Notes under the pieces: generated by a model
The model's input: only the letters and a program-made list of their open reading frames with translations
Told to the model about the DNA's origin: nothing
Databases searched by the model: none
Shown here: one piece after another, positions 14,309 to 24,490 of the stretch
How positions within the stretch are numbered: position 1 is the stretch's first letter
Layout of the letters: each line of letters starts with the position of its first letter
Assembly (NCBI RefSeq): GCF_018918075.1
Contig: NZ_JAHLPW010000001.1
Span: 62,001-126,000 of the forward strand
Direction of reading: 5' to 3'
Source of the DNA: Virgibacillus sp. MSJ-26
GTDB taxonomy: Bacteria; Bacillota; Bacilli; Bacillales; Amphibacillaceae
DNA: 64,000 nucleotides
Program-made: the position numbers and the translations under genes

Positions 14309-15640
14309 ATGGAAAAAATCATCGTAAAAGGCGGTAACAAGCTTCATGGTACCGTCAGAGTAGAAGGTGCTAAAAATGCAGTACTCCCAGTAATCGCAGC
14401 AAGCCTAATTGCCAGTGAAGGAAAAAGTGTAATTCACGATGTTCCTTTCTTAGCAGATGTGAGTACAATTAACGAAGTCTTACGTAATATGAACGCAGAA
14501 GTTCACTTTGCTAATAATAAAATTACAGTTGATGCTTCTAAGCAACTAAAAACTGAAGCTCCATTTGAATACGTTCGTAAAATGCGTGCATCTGTCCTTG
14601 TATTAGGGCCTTTATTAGCACGTTACGGTCACGCAAAAGTGGCAATGCCTGGTGGATGTGCCATTGGTTCAAGGCCTATTGACTTACACTTAAAAGGGTT
14701 TGAAGCCATGGGTGCTGAAGTCCATGTAGGTAATGGGTTTGTTGAAGTCACTGCTCCCAGCCGCCTAAAAGGTGCGAAAATATATCTTGATATGCCAAGC
14801 GTTGGTGCAACTGAAAATATCATTATGGCAGCTGCACTTGCTGAAGGAAGAACAGTTCTAGAAAATTGCGCAAAAGAGCCTGAAATCGTGGATTTAGCTA
14901 ATTATTTAAATAAAATGGGCGCTAACATTGTCGGTGCTGGTACCGAGACAATTAAAATTGAAGGTGTGGAAAAATTAACAGGTGCTGAGCATACAGTTAT
15001 TCCTGATCGCATTGAAGCAGGAACCTTCATGGTAGCCTCTGCTATTACAAATGGAAATATTCTAATTGAAAATGCTGTACCGGAACATTTACGACCAATT
15101 ATCTCAAAACTTCAAGAGATGGGTGTCGTAATTAAAGAAGAAAAAGGTGGCATTCGCGTTATTGGACCAGAGAAACTACAATCAACAGATATTAAAACAT
15201 TGTCACATCCTGGCTTTCCAACTGATATGCAATCACAAATGATGGCTTTAATGCTGTTTGCAGAAGGAACAAGTGTCATTACAGAAACTGTATTTGAAAA
15301 TCGCTTTATGCACGTAGAAGAATTCCGCCGAATGAATGCACAAATGAAAATTGAAGGTCGTAGCGTTATTATTGAAGGACCATCCGATTTACAAGGTGCA
15401 GAAGTCGCAGCGACAGACTTAAGAGCTGCTGCAGCTTTAATTTTGGCTGGTTTAAAAGCTGAAAATTATACACGTGTAACTGAATTAAAGCACTTAGATC
15501 GAGGATACGTTGACTTTGCTGGGAAATTAGCTGCCTTAGGTGCAGACATTGAGCGAGTTGATGAACATGGTGATGTCGTTGAAGTTTTTGTACAAGTGGA
15601 TGACGAAGAAACTAGTGAATTAACATCTAAGTTATCATAA
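14309..15640 (+). CDS. murA: UDP-N-acetylglucosamine 1-carboxyvinyltransferase
   Basis: Transfers enolpyruvate from PEP to UDP-GlcNAc, the first committed step of peptidoglycan precursor synthesis, and is the fosfomycin target. The catalytic Cys117 lies in [10 protein letters not shown], so the protein carries the fosfomycin-sensitive residue rather than Asp. [20 protein letters not shown] opens the first lobe. The length is 443 aa. Position after ywmB marks the MurAA paralogue. Confidence 0.96.
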   Translation: MEKIIVKGGNKLHGTVRVEGAKNAVLPVIAASLIASEGKSVIHDVPFLADVSTINEVLRNMNAEVHFANNKITVDASKQLKTEAPFEYVRKMRASVLVLGPLLARYGHAKVAMPGGCAIGSRPIDLHLKGFEAMGAEVHVGNGFVEVTAPSRLKGAKIYLDMPSVGATENIIMAAALAEGRTVLENCAKEPEIVDLANYLNKMGANIVGAGTETIKIEGVEKLTGAEHTVIPDRIEAGTFMVASAITNGNILIENAVPEHLRPIISKLQEMGVVIKEEKGGIRVIGPEKLQSTDIKTLSHPGFPTDMQSQMMALMLFAEGTSVITETVFENRFMHVEEFRRMNAQMKIEGRSVIIEGPSDLQGAEVAATDLRAAAALILAGLKAENYTRVTELKHLDRGYVDFAGKLAALGADIERVDEHGDVVEVFVQVDDEETSELTSKLS

Positions 15641-15679
15641 TTAATATTTGCAGGATTAAATCTTGAATAATAAACATTA

Positions 15680-15713
15680 AAAAGCAGGTGATCACTCGTC
15701 ATCTGCTTTTTTG
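15680..15713 (+). terminator. Intrinsic terminator of murA
   Basis: AAAAGCAGGTGA pairs with TCATCTGCTTTT around a short loop, ending in a T run. Confidence 0.88.
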
Positions 15714-15750
15714 TGTTAATTATTTTGTAGAGACCTCAGCTCTAATCCCC

Positions 15751-16370
15751 TTATGATGTATAATTCTGAAAAAATTTGATTATGTATCGTTAGAAGTGCC
15801 CTCATGATGTGAAACTCTCGAAATCCTTGATCATGTATCGTGAGAAGTGCCTTCACGATGTGAAACTCTCGAAATCCTTGATTATGTATCGTTAGAAGTG
15901 CCCTCATGATGTGAAACTCTCGAAATCCTTGATTATGTATCGTTAGAAGTGCCCTCATGATGTGAAACTCTCGAAATCCTTGATCATGTATCGTGAGCAG
16001 TGTCTTCACGATGTGAAACTCTCGAAATCCTTGATTATGTATCGTTAGAAGTGCCCTCATGATGTGAAACTCTCGAAATCCTTGATTATGTATCGTTAGA
16101 AGTGCCCTCACGATGTGAAACTCTCGAAATCCTTGATCATGTATCGTTAGAAGTGCCCTCATGATGTGAAACTCTCGAAATCCTTGATTATGTATCGTTA
16201 GAAGTGCCCTCATGATGTGAAACTCTCGAAATCCTTGATTATGTATCGTTAGAAGTGCCCTCATGATGTGAAACTCTCGAAATCTTTGATTATGGATCGT
16301 TAGAAGTGCCCTCATGATGTGAAAATTTCGAAATCCCAAATCCTGTATCGTGAGTATCGTTCTCATGATG
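15751..16370. repeat. Tandem array, about 12 units of 51 nt
   Basis: The word GATGTGAA or a variant recurs at 15755, 15806, 15857 and then every 51 nt to 16316, with a degenerate end at 16367. Each unit carries ATCGT(T/G)AG and CTCA(T/C)GAT, which form a dyad in some units. Because 51 is a multiple of 3, one minus-strand frame stays open across it (about 15716-16429), reading as a 17-residue repeat. It has no ribosome site and no known domain, so I treat it as non-coding. It fills the murA-dppA gap. Confidence 0.9.
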
Positions 16371-16591
16371 CCGCCACCTAAAATTCCAAACCACGCATTA
16401 TTAGAATTCTTTTGCGAACTATGCTTCAAAAATAATATAGTATTATAATTTTGTATAAGTGTTCATCATTTTCTAAAAATTATCTTTCTATTTTATTCAT
16501 TATATGGTAAAATTAATAGAAAATTACCAACAATTTATAAGTTATCCAGCACTATTAGCATCATTAAGTATTGATTTAGGAGGACGACAAC

Positions 16592-17416
16592 ATGAAACTA
16601 TATCTCTCAGTAGATATGGAGGGGATTACGGGTCTGCCCGATTATACGTATGTAGACTCGACACAACATAATTATGAGCGTGCTAGACGAATCATGACTC
16701 AAGAAACAAATTATGTTATAGATGCAGCATTTAACACAGGGTGTGAACATGTTTTAGTAAACGATAGTCATTCAAAAATGAATAATTTATTAGTTGACGA
16801 AATACATAAAGAAGCTGAGTTAATTACAGGTGATGTTAAACCTTTATCAATGATGCAAGGGATAGATGGTAGTTTTGCTGGTGCTATGTTTATTGGTTAT
16901 CATGGGCGAGCAGCAAATTTTGGCGTAATGTCCCATTCAATGATTCATGCAGTGAGACATTTTTATATAAATGATCAACCGCTTGGGGAATTAGGCATGA
17001 ACGCTTATGTGGCTGGACATTTTGGAGTTCCAATCATCCTTGTATCTGGCGACGATCAAGCCTGCAAGGAAGCGGAGGAATTAATACCGGGTGTTTACAC
17101 GGTTGCAGTAAAAGAATCCATATCTAGATCCGCAGTCAAAAGTTTAACGCCTCAAAAAGCAGGTGAGCGATTGCAAAAGAAAGTGAAAGAAGCTCTAACA
17201 TCTGCAGATAAAATTGAACCCTTAACCCCACCTGATAATCCTGTACTAAACATTGAATTTAATAATTATGGACAAGCGGAGTGGGCTCATTTAATGCCAG
17301 GAACGGAAATCATACCAGGGACAACTAAAGTATCATTTCAAGCTAAAGATATATTGGAAGCATATCAAGCCATGCTTGTTATGACAGAGCTTGCAATGCA
17401 TACGAAGTTCTCTTAG
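16592..17416 (+). CDS. dppA: D-aminopeptidase, M55 family (DppA-like)
   Basis: Zinc peptidase that removes N-terminal D-amino acids, for example from D-Ala-D-Ala-type peptides; DppA forms a cytoplasmic decamer. All metal and catalytic residues match B. subtilis DppA numbering: Asp8, Glu10 (SVDMEG), His60 (NDSH), His104 (GYH), His115 and Glu133 (GELGMN). The length is 274 aa. An AGGAGGA ribosome site precedes the ATG. It heads a peptide-uptake cluster, as in B. subtilis dppABCDE. Confidence 0.94.
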   Translation: MKLYLSVDMEGITGLPDYTYVDSTQHNYERARRIMTQETNYVIDAAFNTGCEHVLVNDSHSKMNNLLVDEIHKEAELITGDVKPLSMMQGIDGSFAGAMFIGYHGRAANFGVMSHSMIHAVRHFYINDQPLGELGMNAYVAGHFGVPIILVSGDDQACKEAEELIPGVYTVAVKESISRSAVKSLTPQKAGERLQKKVKEALTSADKIEPLTPPDNPVLNIEFNNYGQAEWAHLMPGTEIIPGTTKVSFQAKDILEAYQAMLVMTELAMHTKFS

Positions 17417-17425
17417 GTGACAACT

Positions 17426-18238
17426 ATGAAGTTATTAACAGAGAAGATACAAAAAATAGCTGAACAGTATGGTGGATCTTGGGGGATTGTTTTAGAGGAT
17501 TTAGACAGAGGTGATAAGTGGGAGTGGCAAGCTGATGAAATATTTTATGCGGCAAGTATCATTAAAGTACCAATTATGGTGGCAGCTTATGATGCACTAG
17601 AGAAAAAGGAAATATCCTTTAGTGACACCGTCAGATTAAACCGCGAAGAACTTGTTGGTGGATCAGGTGTTTTGCAACATTTGTCTCCCGGGATGACGTC
17701 ATTGACCATTTATGATTTGGTCGTACTTATGATTGTCCAAAGCGATAATACAGCAACAAATATGCTGATTGATTTACTAGGAGTAGACAAAATCAAAAAA
17801 GTAATGACTGATCATGGTTGGACAAACAGTAAATGTTACAACAAACTCATGACAATTCCTGTAGAAAGAGAAGGTAGTAATATTATCAATGCCAATGAGA
17901 TGTCGATGATGCTGAAACAAATGGTGACTGGAAAACTTGTGTCTGCTCACGCATGTGAAGAAATGATAACCATTATGAAAAAACAGCAAATTAGGGATTC
18001 CTTACCTGGTAAATTACCGTCACCTGAGGCTGATATCATTGGTGGACAGCCAACATGGGAATTAGCGAATAAAACAGGAAATATTACGAAAGTACGGCAT
18101 GACATCGGTATTTTCTATGTTGAAAAAAGAACATTCATTGCGACAATTCTTTCAAGAGGTATTGATGATTACCAATCAATAATTGCCTTGCAGAATATGG
18201 GCTTAGAAATATTCAATTATTTAAAAAAATGGCAATGA
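17426..18238 (+). CDS. Serine hydrolase, class A beta-lactamase fold
   Basis: A 270-aa penicillin-recognising enzyme with the three family motifs: SIIK (Ser44, Lys47), SDN (106-108) and KTG (216-218). There is no signal peptide, so it should be cytoplasmic, unusual for a beta-lactamase and more consistent with a D,D-peptidase or amidase acting on imported muropeptides. The ATG at 17426 has AGGTGA 5 nt upstream; GTG 17417 would adjoin the dppA stop. It sits between dppA and the permease genes. Confidence 0.85.
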   Translation: MKLLTEKIQKIAEQYGGSWGIVLEDLDRGDKWEWQADEIFYAASIIKVPIMVAAYDALEKKEISFSDTVRLNREELVGGSGVLQHLSPGMTSLTIYDLVVLMIVQSDNTATNMLIDLLGVDKIKKVMTDHGWTNSKCYNKLMTIPVEREGSNIINANEMSMMLKQMVTGKLVSAHACEEMITIMKKQQIRDSLPGKLPSPEADIIGGQPTWELANKTGNITKVRHDIGIFYVEKRTFIATILSRGIDDYQSIIALQNMGLEIFNYLKKWQ

Positions 18239-18316
18239 TGTTGTTAAGGTGTTTAGACAGGTGTTCCTGTACTCATATTGCTTATAGTTGCATCATAAAA
18301 ATAAATAAAACATATT

Positions 18317-18330
18317 TGTAAGCGTTTTAT
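18317..18330 (+). promoter_or_regulatory. Putative CcpA cre site before the dpp-type permease genes
   Basis: TGTAAGCGTTTTAT matches the cre consensus TGWAARCGYTWNCW at 13 of 14 positions. A weak promoter (TTGCTT, 17 nt, TAAATA at 18302) lies just upstream, so bound CcpA would block elongation. This suggests carbon catabolite repression of peptide uptake. Confidence 0.5.
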
Positions 18331-18399
18331 AAGTGGAGGATGTGGGGGAAATACATAGAACTTTGAGTACACTTTAGTTTCTATCTATGGGGGGAAGAC

Positions 18400-19329
18400 A
18401 TGTTTAGATATATATTAAAACGTTTGCTGATTATGATTGTTACTTTGTGGATTATTGTTACATTAACGTTTGTATTAATGGTAAGTATTCCAGGTTCCCC
18501 GTTTAATAGTGAAAGTTCATCTAACGAAACGGTTCAGGCCAACCTGGAAAGACATTATAATCTTGATAAACCCTACCATATTCAATATTTATTATACATA
18601 AAATCGATTGTCACTTTTGACTTTGGTCCTTCAATCAAACAAAAGAACCAAAGTGTCAATGATTTATTATCAAGAGGATTTCCAATATCGTTTGAACTGG
18701 GAATGATTACGATTGTTGTTGCTCTGATCTCGGGTGTCATATTGGGGATACTAGCTGCCCTAAGACATAATGGCGTTATAGATTATATGGCGATGGGGTT
18801 TGCCGTACTCGGAATCTCAATTCCCAACTTTATTTTAGCGACACTGTTTATTCAACAATTAGCTGTCAACTTTGAACTTTTCCCTGTTGCAAGATGGTCA
18901 AGTGTTAAACATATGGTTTTACCTGTGCTCGCCCTAGCAACAGGTCCAATGGCAATTATTGCGAGACTGACGAGATCGACCATGCTTGAGGTGTTAACAC
19001 AAGACTATATCAAAATGGCTAAGGCAAAAGGGTTATCGCCCTGGAAAGTCATTTTTAAACATGCCTTAAGGAATGCTCTTATGCCAGTAGTAACCATTAT
19101 GGGGACACTGCTCGCCGGTATTTTAACAGGAACATTTGTTATCGAACAAATTTTTGCGATACCTGGTATGGGGAAGTACTTCGTTGAAAGTATCAACCAA
19201 CGAGATTATCCGGTTATCATGGGGACGACCGTGTTTTATAGTGCATTTCTAATTTTGATGCTATTTCTTGTCGATATTGCTTACGGGATTCTTGATCCTC
19301 GAATAAATGTGCACAAGGGAGGGGATTAA
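18400..19329 (+). CDS. dppB: Oligopeptide ABC transporter permease (DppB/OppB)
   Basis: A 309-aa inner permease with six membrane helices. The EAA loop appears as the DYIKMAKAKGLSPWKVIFKH region. It pairs with the adjacent DppC to form the membrane channel for di- or oligopeptides delivered by the binding protein at 21.5 kb. The ATG follows GGGGGGAAG. It overlaps no other gene and is followed by dppC 1 nt after its stop. Confidence 0.93.
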   Translation: MFRYILKRLLIMIVTLWIIVTLTFVLMVSIPGSPFNSESSSNETVQANLERHYNLDKPYHIQYLLYIKSIVTFDFGPSIKQKNQSVNDLLSRGFPISFELGMITIVVALISGVILGILAALRHNGVIDYMAMGFAVLGISIPNFILATLFIQQLAVNFELFPVARWSSVKHMVLPVLALATGPMAIIARLTRSTMLEVLTQDYIKMAKAKGLSPWKVIFKHALRNALMPVVTIMGTLLAGILTGTFVIEQIFAIPGMGKYFVESINQRDYPVIMGTTVFYSAFLILMLFLVDIAYGILDPRINVHKGGD

Positions 19330-19330
19330 A

Positions 19331-20284
19331 ATGAGTCTCGCTGAAAAAGAGCCGCATCAGCCTTATACAGAAGTCCCTGATGAATGGTTCAAATGGAAAG
19401 AAAAAGATATTGAAGCTGCTGAGTCAGTTGCTAGACCGTCCCTCTCTTATTGGAAAGATGCATGGAGGCGGCTTGTAAAGAATAAAATGGCAATGTTAGG
19501 ACTAATTTTTCTAGTTTTACTCTCTTTCATGGCTATATTCGGACCCATTCTTTCACCGTTTGAGGTGAACAAGCAAGATTTGCCCAGTCAGTATCAGCCG
19601 CCAAGTCTTGAACATTGGTTTGGGACAGATTCAGCTGGTCGAGATGTCTTTACAAGGACATGGTACGGGGCTCGCATATCATTATTTGTAGGCCTCATGG
19701 CGGCCCTTATCGATGTCACGGTCGGAATCATTTATGGTGGGATTGCCGGCTATAAAGGTGGGCGCACTGATAATATAATGATGCGTATTATTGAAATTCT
19801 ATATGGTTTACCTTATTTACTCGTTGTTATTCTACTTCTAGTCGTGTTAGGCCCTAGTTTAATGACGATTATTATTGCCTTAACCGTAACAGGTTGGGTA
19901 GGAATGGCGCGAATTGTGCGGGGGCAAGTTTTACAGATTAAAAACTTCGAATTTGTCCTCGCATCTCAATCATTTGGGGCAAAAACGTCGCGAATAATTC
20001 GGAAAAACTTACTACCAAATACGATGGGTCCCATTATTGTACAAATGACGTTAACCGTGCCGAGTGCAATTTTTGCTGAAGCTTTCTTAAGTTTTATTGG
20101 GTTAGGCATTCAAGCTCCTTTTGCAAGTTGGGGTGTAATGGCTAATGATTCTTTAGGAGCTATTCTTTCGGGACATTGGTGGACACTCTTTTTCCCGGCT
20201 TTCTTTATTTCGTTTACCATGTTTGCGTTTAACGTTTTAGGTGACGGCTTGCAAGATGCGCTAGATCCGAAGTTAAGGAAGTAG
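19331..20284 (+). CDS. dppC: Oligopeptide ABC transporter permease (DppC/OppC)
   Basis: Second channel subunit, 317 aa, with the OppC_N segment followed by the FGTDSAGRDVFTRTWYGARI signature and six membrane helices. The ATG at 19331 lies directly after GGGAGGGG; an earlier in-frame ATG would overlap dppB. Translationally coupled to dppB and to dppD, 9 nt downstream. Confidence 0.93.
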   Translation: MSLAEKEPHQPYTEVPDEWFKWKEKDIEAAESVARPSLSYWKDAWRRLVKNKMAMLGLIFLVLLSFMAIFGPILSPFEVNKQDLPSQYQPPSLEHWFGTDSAGRDVFTRTWYGARISLFVGLMAALIDVTVGIIYGGIAGYKGGRTDNIMMRIIEILYGLPYLLVVILLLVVLGPSLMTIIIALTVTGWVGMARIVRGQVLQIKNFEFVLASQSFGAKTSRIIRKNLLPNTMGPIIVQMTLTVPSAIFAEAFLSFIGLGIQAPFASWGVMANDSLGAILSGHWWTLFFPAFFISFTMFAFNVLGDGLQDALDPKLRK

Positions 20285-20293
20285 GTGACATAT

Positions 20294-21307
20294 ATGGAAA
20301 ATATTCTTGAAGTAAATGATTTGCATGTAACATTCTCAACTTATGGTGGGACTGTGAAGGCGGTCCGTGGTGTGAATTTTTATTTGAAAAAGGGTGAAAC
20401 CTTAGCCATTGTTGGCGAATCAGGTTGTGGTAAAAGTGTGACCTCAAACGCAATTATGCGCTTGATACCTGATCCACCAGGTAAAATTACAGGTGGCAGA
20501 ATTCTGTTTAAAGGAAAAGATCTGACGAAACTATCAGACAAAGACATGCGCTCCATTAGGGGTGTTGATATTTCAATGATTTTTCAAGATCCGATGACAG
20601 CATTAAATCCGACATTAACAATTGGCACGCAATTAATAGAAGGGGTGATGCAACATCAAAAACTTTCCAAAGAAACAGCTACTAAAAAAGCGTTAGAAAT
20701 GATGAATCTTGTCGGTATTCCGTCTCCTGAAGAGAGACTTAAACAATATCCACACCAATTCAGTGGGGGAATGAGACAAAGAATCGTTATTGCGATTGCA
20801 TTAATTTGTGAACCTGAATTATTAATTGCCGATGAGCCGACTACAGCTTTAGATGTAACAATTCAAGCGCAAATTCTGGAATTGTTTGAAAAGATACAGG
20901 AAGTTACAGGTGTTTCTATTATTTTAATTACGCATGATTTGGGGGTGGTTGCCAGTATAGCCGATCGAATTGCCGTCATGTATGCGGGCAAAATCATTGA
21001 AACAGGTACGAAACGAGATGTTTTTTATCGCTCAGAACACCCATATACAAAAGGCTTGCTTAATTCTGTTCCACGATTAGACCTCCAGGAAAAGGAATTA
21101 ACGTCTATTGATGGAACACCGCCGGATTTATTTTCACCGCCGAGAGGTTGTCCGTTTGTTGCTAGATGCTCTTACGCAATGGAAGTATGTGATCATATTT
21201 ATCCAGCCGCAACAGAGCTTTCAGCGTCACATGATGTGAATTGTTGGTTACAGGACGAACGTGCGAAAAAGCTCTTAGCAGTTTCTTCACCGGTAAACGG
21301 GGAGTAA
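20294..21307 (+). CDS. dppD: Oligopeptide ABC transporter ATPase (DppD/OppD)
   Basis: Cytoplasmic ATPase, 337 aa: Walker A GESGCGKS, signature FSGGMRQR, Walker B LLIADEPTTALD. The C-terminal oligopeptide-transporter extension has the cysteine-rich PRGCPFVARC region, which binds an Fe-S cluster in some homologues. The ATG at 20294 is preceded by TAGGTGA. Partner of the dppF-type ATPase at 24.5 kb. Confidence 0.94.
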   Translation: MENILEVNDLHVTFSTYGGTVKAVRGVNFYLKKGETLAIVGESGCGKSVTSNAIMRLIPDPPGKITGGRILFKGKDLTKLSDKDMRSIRGVDISMIFQDPMTALNPTLTIGTQLIEGVMQHQKLSKETATKKALEMMNLVGIPSPEERLKQYPHQFSGGMRQRIVIAIALICEPELLIADEPTTALDVTIQAQILELFEKIQEVTGVSIILITHDLGVVASIADRIAVMYAGKIIETGTKRDVFYRSEHPYTKGLLNSVPRLDLQEKELTSIDGTPPDLFSPPRGCPFVARCSYAMEVCDHIYPAATELSASHDVNCWLQDERAKKLLAVSSPVNGE

Positions 21308-21455
21308 TCATGGAATCAACTCTTTAAAAAGGGGATATTTGCTAAGAAAAATAAAAGTTCAATAGGCCGGCCAACTGTATTATGGACAATGCTTATTTGG
21401 AGAAGTAGTACCATCAGTTTCATAACTGGATATTCATAAAATAAGGGGGATAAAA

Positions 21456-23123
21456 ATGAATTTAAAAAGGTTTTTATTACTTTTACTTACTGGTTTAACA
21501 ATTGTTGTTTTAGCTGCATGTACGGCAAATGAATCAGCTGGTGAAGAGCCCGAGGATGATGATGAAGCAGATACAGAAGAGACAGATGATACAGAAGCTG
21601 TAGAAGAAGAGGACGGAGAAAAAGTTCTTTATTTAAACAATGGCGTTGAGCCAACCTCACTCGATCCATCCATTGGTTTTGATGAAGTATCATGGGATCC
21701 ATTGAACAACTTAATGGAAGGATTGACACGTCTATCAGTGGACCATACTGCTCAACCAGGTGTTGCTGAAGACTGGGAGATCTCAGACGACGGGTTGACT
21801 TATACATTCCAATTACGTGAAGATGCCAATTGGTCAAATGGTGATCCGGTTGTTGCTGAAGACTTTGTGTATGCTTGGAAATACATGCTTGATCCTGAAA
21901 ATGCTTCAGAAGCAGCATTCCTCGCTTATTTTATTGAAGGCGGAGAAGATTATAATAGTGAAGAAGGATCAGCAGACGATGTAAATATTACCGCGGTTGA
22001 TGATAAAACATTAGAGGTTGTTTTAGATGCACCGACAGGGTTTTTCCTTGATTTATTGACAAACCCGGCATTCTTCCCTGTGAATCATAAAGTAGCTGAA
22101 GAAGATCCAGATTGGCATGCGGAAGCAGATTCATTCGTCGCAAACGGTCCATTTGAATTAGAATCTTGGGATCATGATGATGAGATGGTCTTAGCCAAGA
22201 ACAATGAATACTGGGATGCGGATGAAGTAAAACTTGATAAAGTGCACTTTGCAATGGTGAATGATGAAAATACGCAATATCAAATGTTTGAAAGTGGAGA
22301 ACTTGACACTGCAAGCATTCCACCTGAATTGTCAGATGAGCTCATTGATGATGAACATACATTTATCGGTGATCAAGGTGGAGTTGAATTTTACCGTTTC
22401 AATATCACTGAAGAACCATTTCAGAATAAGAAAATAAGACAGGCGTTTTCATATGCGATTGACCGCGATGATATTGCTGAATATGTCGTTAAAAATGGAG
22501 TAGAACCTGCCTATGGCTTTATTTCACCCGGTTTCACTAGCCCTGAAGGCAATGACTTCCGTGAAGAAAATGGCGACCTCGTTGCATTTGATCCAGACAA
22601 GGCGAAGGAATTATTAGAAGAGGGTATGGAAGAAGAAGGGTATGATGAGTTACCTGAGATCGTTCTATCCTACAATACAAGTGACTCCAATAAAGCAGTT
22701 GCTGAAACTTTGCAAAATATGTTCAGTGAGCATTTGGATGTGGAAGCAACACTTGAAAACCAAGAATGGAACGTTTTCGCTGAAGCGCAGCAAGATTTAG
22801 AACTTCAATTTTCTAGAAGTTCATTTATCAATGACTACAACGACCCGGTTAACTTTTTAGAGAGCTTCATTACAGACTCCTACATGAACCGTACAGGGTT
22901 TACTGATGAAGAATACGATGAGTTAATTGCTAATGGTAAAGCTGAAACAGATGAGGAAAAGCGTTGGGACTATTTGTATGAAGCGGAAGAATACCTTGCT
23001 GAAGAGATGATTGCAACACCGATTCGATTCTACAACACGGTCGTTCTTGAATCAGAAGACATCTCGGGTATTTTACGTCATCCAGTAGGATATTTCGACT
23101 TGAAGTATGCTGATAAAAACTAA
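21456..23123 (+). CDS. dppE: Peptide-binding lipoprotein of the ABC transporter (DppE/OppA family, SBP family 5)
   Basis: Extracellular substrate-binding lipoprotein, 555 aa. Lipobox VLAAC at about residue 21, then an Asp/Glu-rich linker and the SBP_bac_5 domain, including AEDFVYAWKYMLDPENAS and IRQAFSYAIDRDDIA. The very acidic surface fits a salt-adapted organism. The 148-nt gap after dppD has no clear terminator, so readthrough plus a local promoter are both possible. Confidence 0.93.
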   Translation: MNLKRFLLLLLTGLTIVVLAACTANESAGEEPEDDDEADTEETDDTEAVEEEDGEKVLYLNNGVEPTSLDPSIGFDEVSWDPLNNLMEGLTRLSVDHTAQPGVAEDWEISDDGLTYTFQLREDANWSNGDPVVAEDFVYAWKYMLDPENASEAAFLAYFIEGGEDYNSEEGSADDVNITAVDDKTLEVVLDAPTGFFLDLLTNPAFFPVNHKVAEEDPDWHAEADSFVANGPFELESWDHDDEMVLAKNNEYWDADEVKLDKVHFAMVNDENTQYQMFESGELDTASIPPELSDELIDDEHTFIGDQGGVEFYRFNITEEPFQNKKIRQAFSYAIDRDDIAEYVVKNGVEPAYGFISPGFTSPEGNDFREENGDLVAFDPDKAKELLEEGMEEEGYDELPEIVLSYNTSDSNKAVAETLQNMFSEHLDVEATLENQEWNVFAEAQQDLELQFSRSSFINDYNDPVNFLESFITDSYMNRTGFTDEEYDELIANGKAETDEEKRWDYLYEAEEYLAEEMIATPIRFYNTVVLESEDISGILRHPVGYFDLKYADKN

Positions 23124-23148
23124 TTGAACTAAATGTAAAGACTGGGCT

Positions 23149-23188
23149 GGCTCATTCTAGGTCTCTGAATGAGCCACTCGTCTTTTTC
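23149..23188 (+). terminator. Intrinsic terminator after dppE
   Basis: TGGCTCATTC pairs with GAATGAGCCA around a 9-nt loop, followed by a short T-rich stretch. It may be partial, favouring high binding-protein expression relative to downstream genes. Confidence 0.75.
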
Positions 23189-23272
23189 TCCTTACCATTA
23201 TGAAAATAAGTCAGCGACTAATTGATTTCCATTTTCGTTTTAAAAGTGTTGTTTATGAAAGAAGGTGCTTTA

Positions 23273-24190
23273 GTGCTTTTACCAAATCGTTTGCAAAAAG
23301 GTGATACTGTAGGCGTGATTGCTCCTGCAGGCCCACCCAATCAAAAGAATCTTCATCAAGCCCTTACATTTTTAGAAGAATTAGGACTTAATGTAAAGCT
23401 TGGTCGATACGTTGACTCTAAATATGGTTATCTAGCCGGGACTGATGATGAGCGGCTCCATGATTTTCATGAAATGATTGAAAACCCCAAAATTCAAGGC
23501 ATCTTTTTTGCTAGGGGTGGATACGGCACAGGACGAATCGCAGCCAACATAGATTACGAATTGATAAAGCAATATCCTAAAATTATCTGGGGATATAGTG
23601 ATATTACATATTTACATACTGCTATGAGGCAAGCGACAGGTCTTGTTACATTTCATGGACCAATGGTTGCAACCGACATGGTAAATAAACAGTTTGATGA
23701 AAAAACGAGAATAATGTTCAATCAGCTTTTCACACCAACTGAACTGCACTATACAGAAGCTTATTCGCCACTCTCTACTCTTGTTGAAGGACGCTCTAGA
23801 GGACAGATTGTTGGTGGGAATCTATCATTAATTGTAAGTACACTTGGCACGCCTTTTGAAATTGATATGAAAGATAAATTATTACTAATAGAAGACATCG
23901 GTGAAATGCCATACCGTGTGGATTCAATGCTCAATCAACTTGTGCTTGCTGGAAAGTTACAGCAGGTGACAGGAATCATTATTGGTGATTTCGCAAACGC
24001 TGAAACAGGTGATAAACCATCCTTATCATTAGAAGAAGTGTTTAGGCACTATTTTGGTAATCTAGGGTGCCCAGTCATGAGTGGGTTTAAAATTGGCCAC
24101 TGTTTTCCACACTTCGCCATTCCCTTAGGTGTCGAAGGTACATTGGACACGAAAAGTAAAACTTTGATTGTGGATCCAGGGGTGCAATGA
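23273..24190 (+). CDS. ldcA: LD-carboxypeptidase, S66 family (LdcA/YkfA)
   Basis: Cleaves the terminal D-Ala from L-Ala-D-Glu-DAP-D-Ala tetrapeptides during murein recycling. Family motifs: GVIAPAGPP at the start, FARGGYGTGR, nucleophile Ser in WGYSDIT, Glu in LLIEDIGE and His in IGHCFPHFAIPLG. The GTG at 23273 has GAAGGTG upstream, giving 305 aa; an upstream ATG at 23255 has no ribosome site. Position between binding protein and ATPase parallels ykfA in the B. subtilis dpp-ykf locus. Confidence 0.9.
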   Translation: MLLPNRLQKGDTVGVIAPAGPPNQKNLHQALTFLEELGLNVKLGRYVDSKYGYLAGTDDERLHDFHEMIENPKIQGIFFARGGYGTGRIAANIDYELIKQYPKIIWGYSDITYLHTAMRQATGLVTFHGPMVATDMVNKQFDEKTRIMFNQLFTPTELHYTEAYSPLSTLVEGRSRGQIVGGNLSLIVSTLGTPFEIDMKDKLLLIEDIGEMPYRVDSMLNQLVLAGKLQQVTGIIIGDFANAETGDKPSLSLEEVFRHYFGNLGCPVMSGFKIGHCFPHFAIPLGVEGTLDTKSKTLIVDPGVQ

Positions 24191-24267
24191 TAAGATCACT
24201 GAAAAAGTGTTTCAACGTTATGGCATAATCTTCAGCAGGCTTTTTGGATTTTACAGAAACACTCCTT

Positions 24268-24400
24268 GGAATACGGTTCAGGAGCAAATACGGGGAGGGA
24301 AAAGCCGGTACCCTACCTGGAATATGGTTCAGGAGCAAATCCAGGGAGAATAAAACAGATGTACTAGCCAGAATGTGGTACCGGAGCAATTCGGAGGATT
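24268..24400 (+). repeat. Tandem repeat, about 3 units of 51 nt
   Basis: Related segments begin at 24268, 24319 and 24370: GGAATACGGTTCAGGAGCAAAT, GGAATATGG and AGAATGTGG, exactly 51 nt apart, the third clearly diverged. It lies in the 300-nt ldcA-dppF gap. Open frames across it reflect the multiple-of-three period and show no coding resemblance. Confidence 0.75.
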
Positions 24401-24490
24401 TTTTCAGTGATCTCTACTTTGACATGTTGGAGATCGAAAAAGTCTTATTTAACCTGAATCAAGCATCAAAGTGAAAGGAGAAGCCAACGA

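Noticed and set aside
15751-16370. CRISPR array
   Set aside because: Units are contiguous 51-nt repeats with no unique spacers, and no cas gene is nearby.
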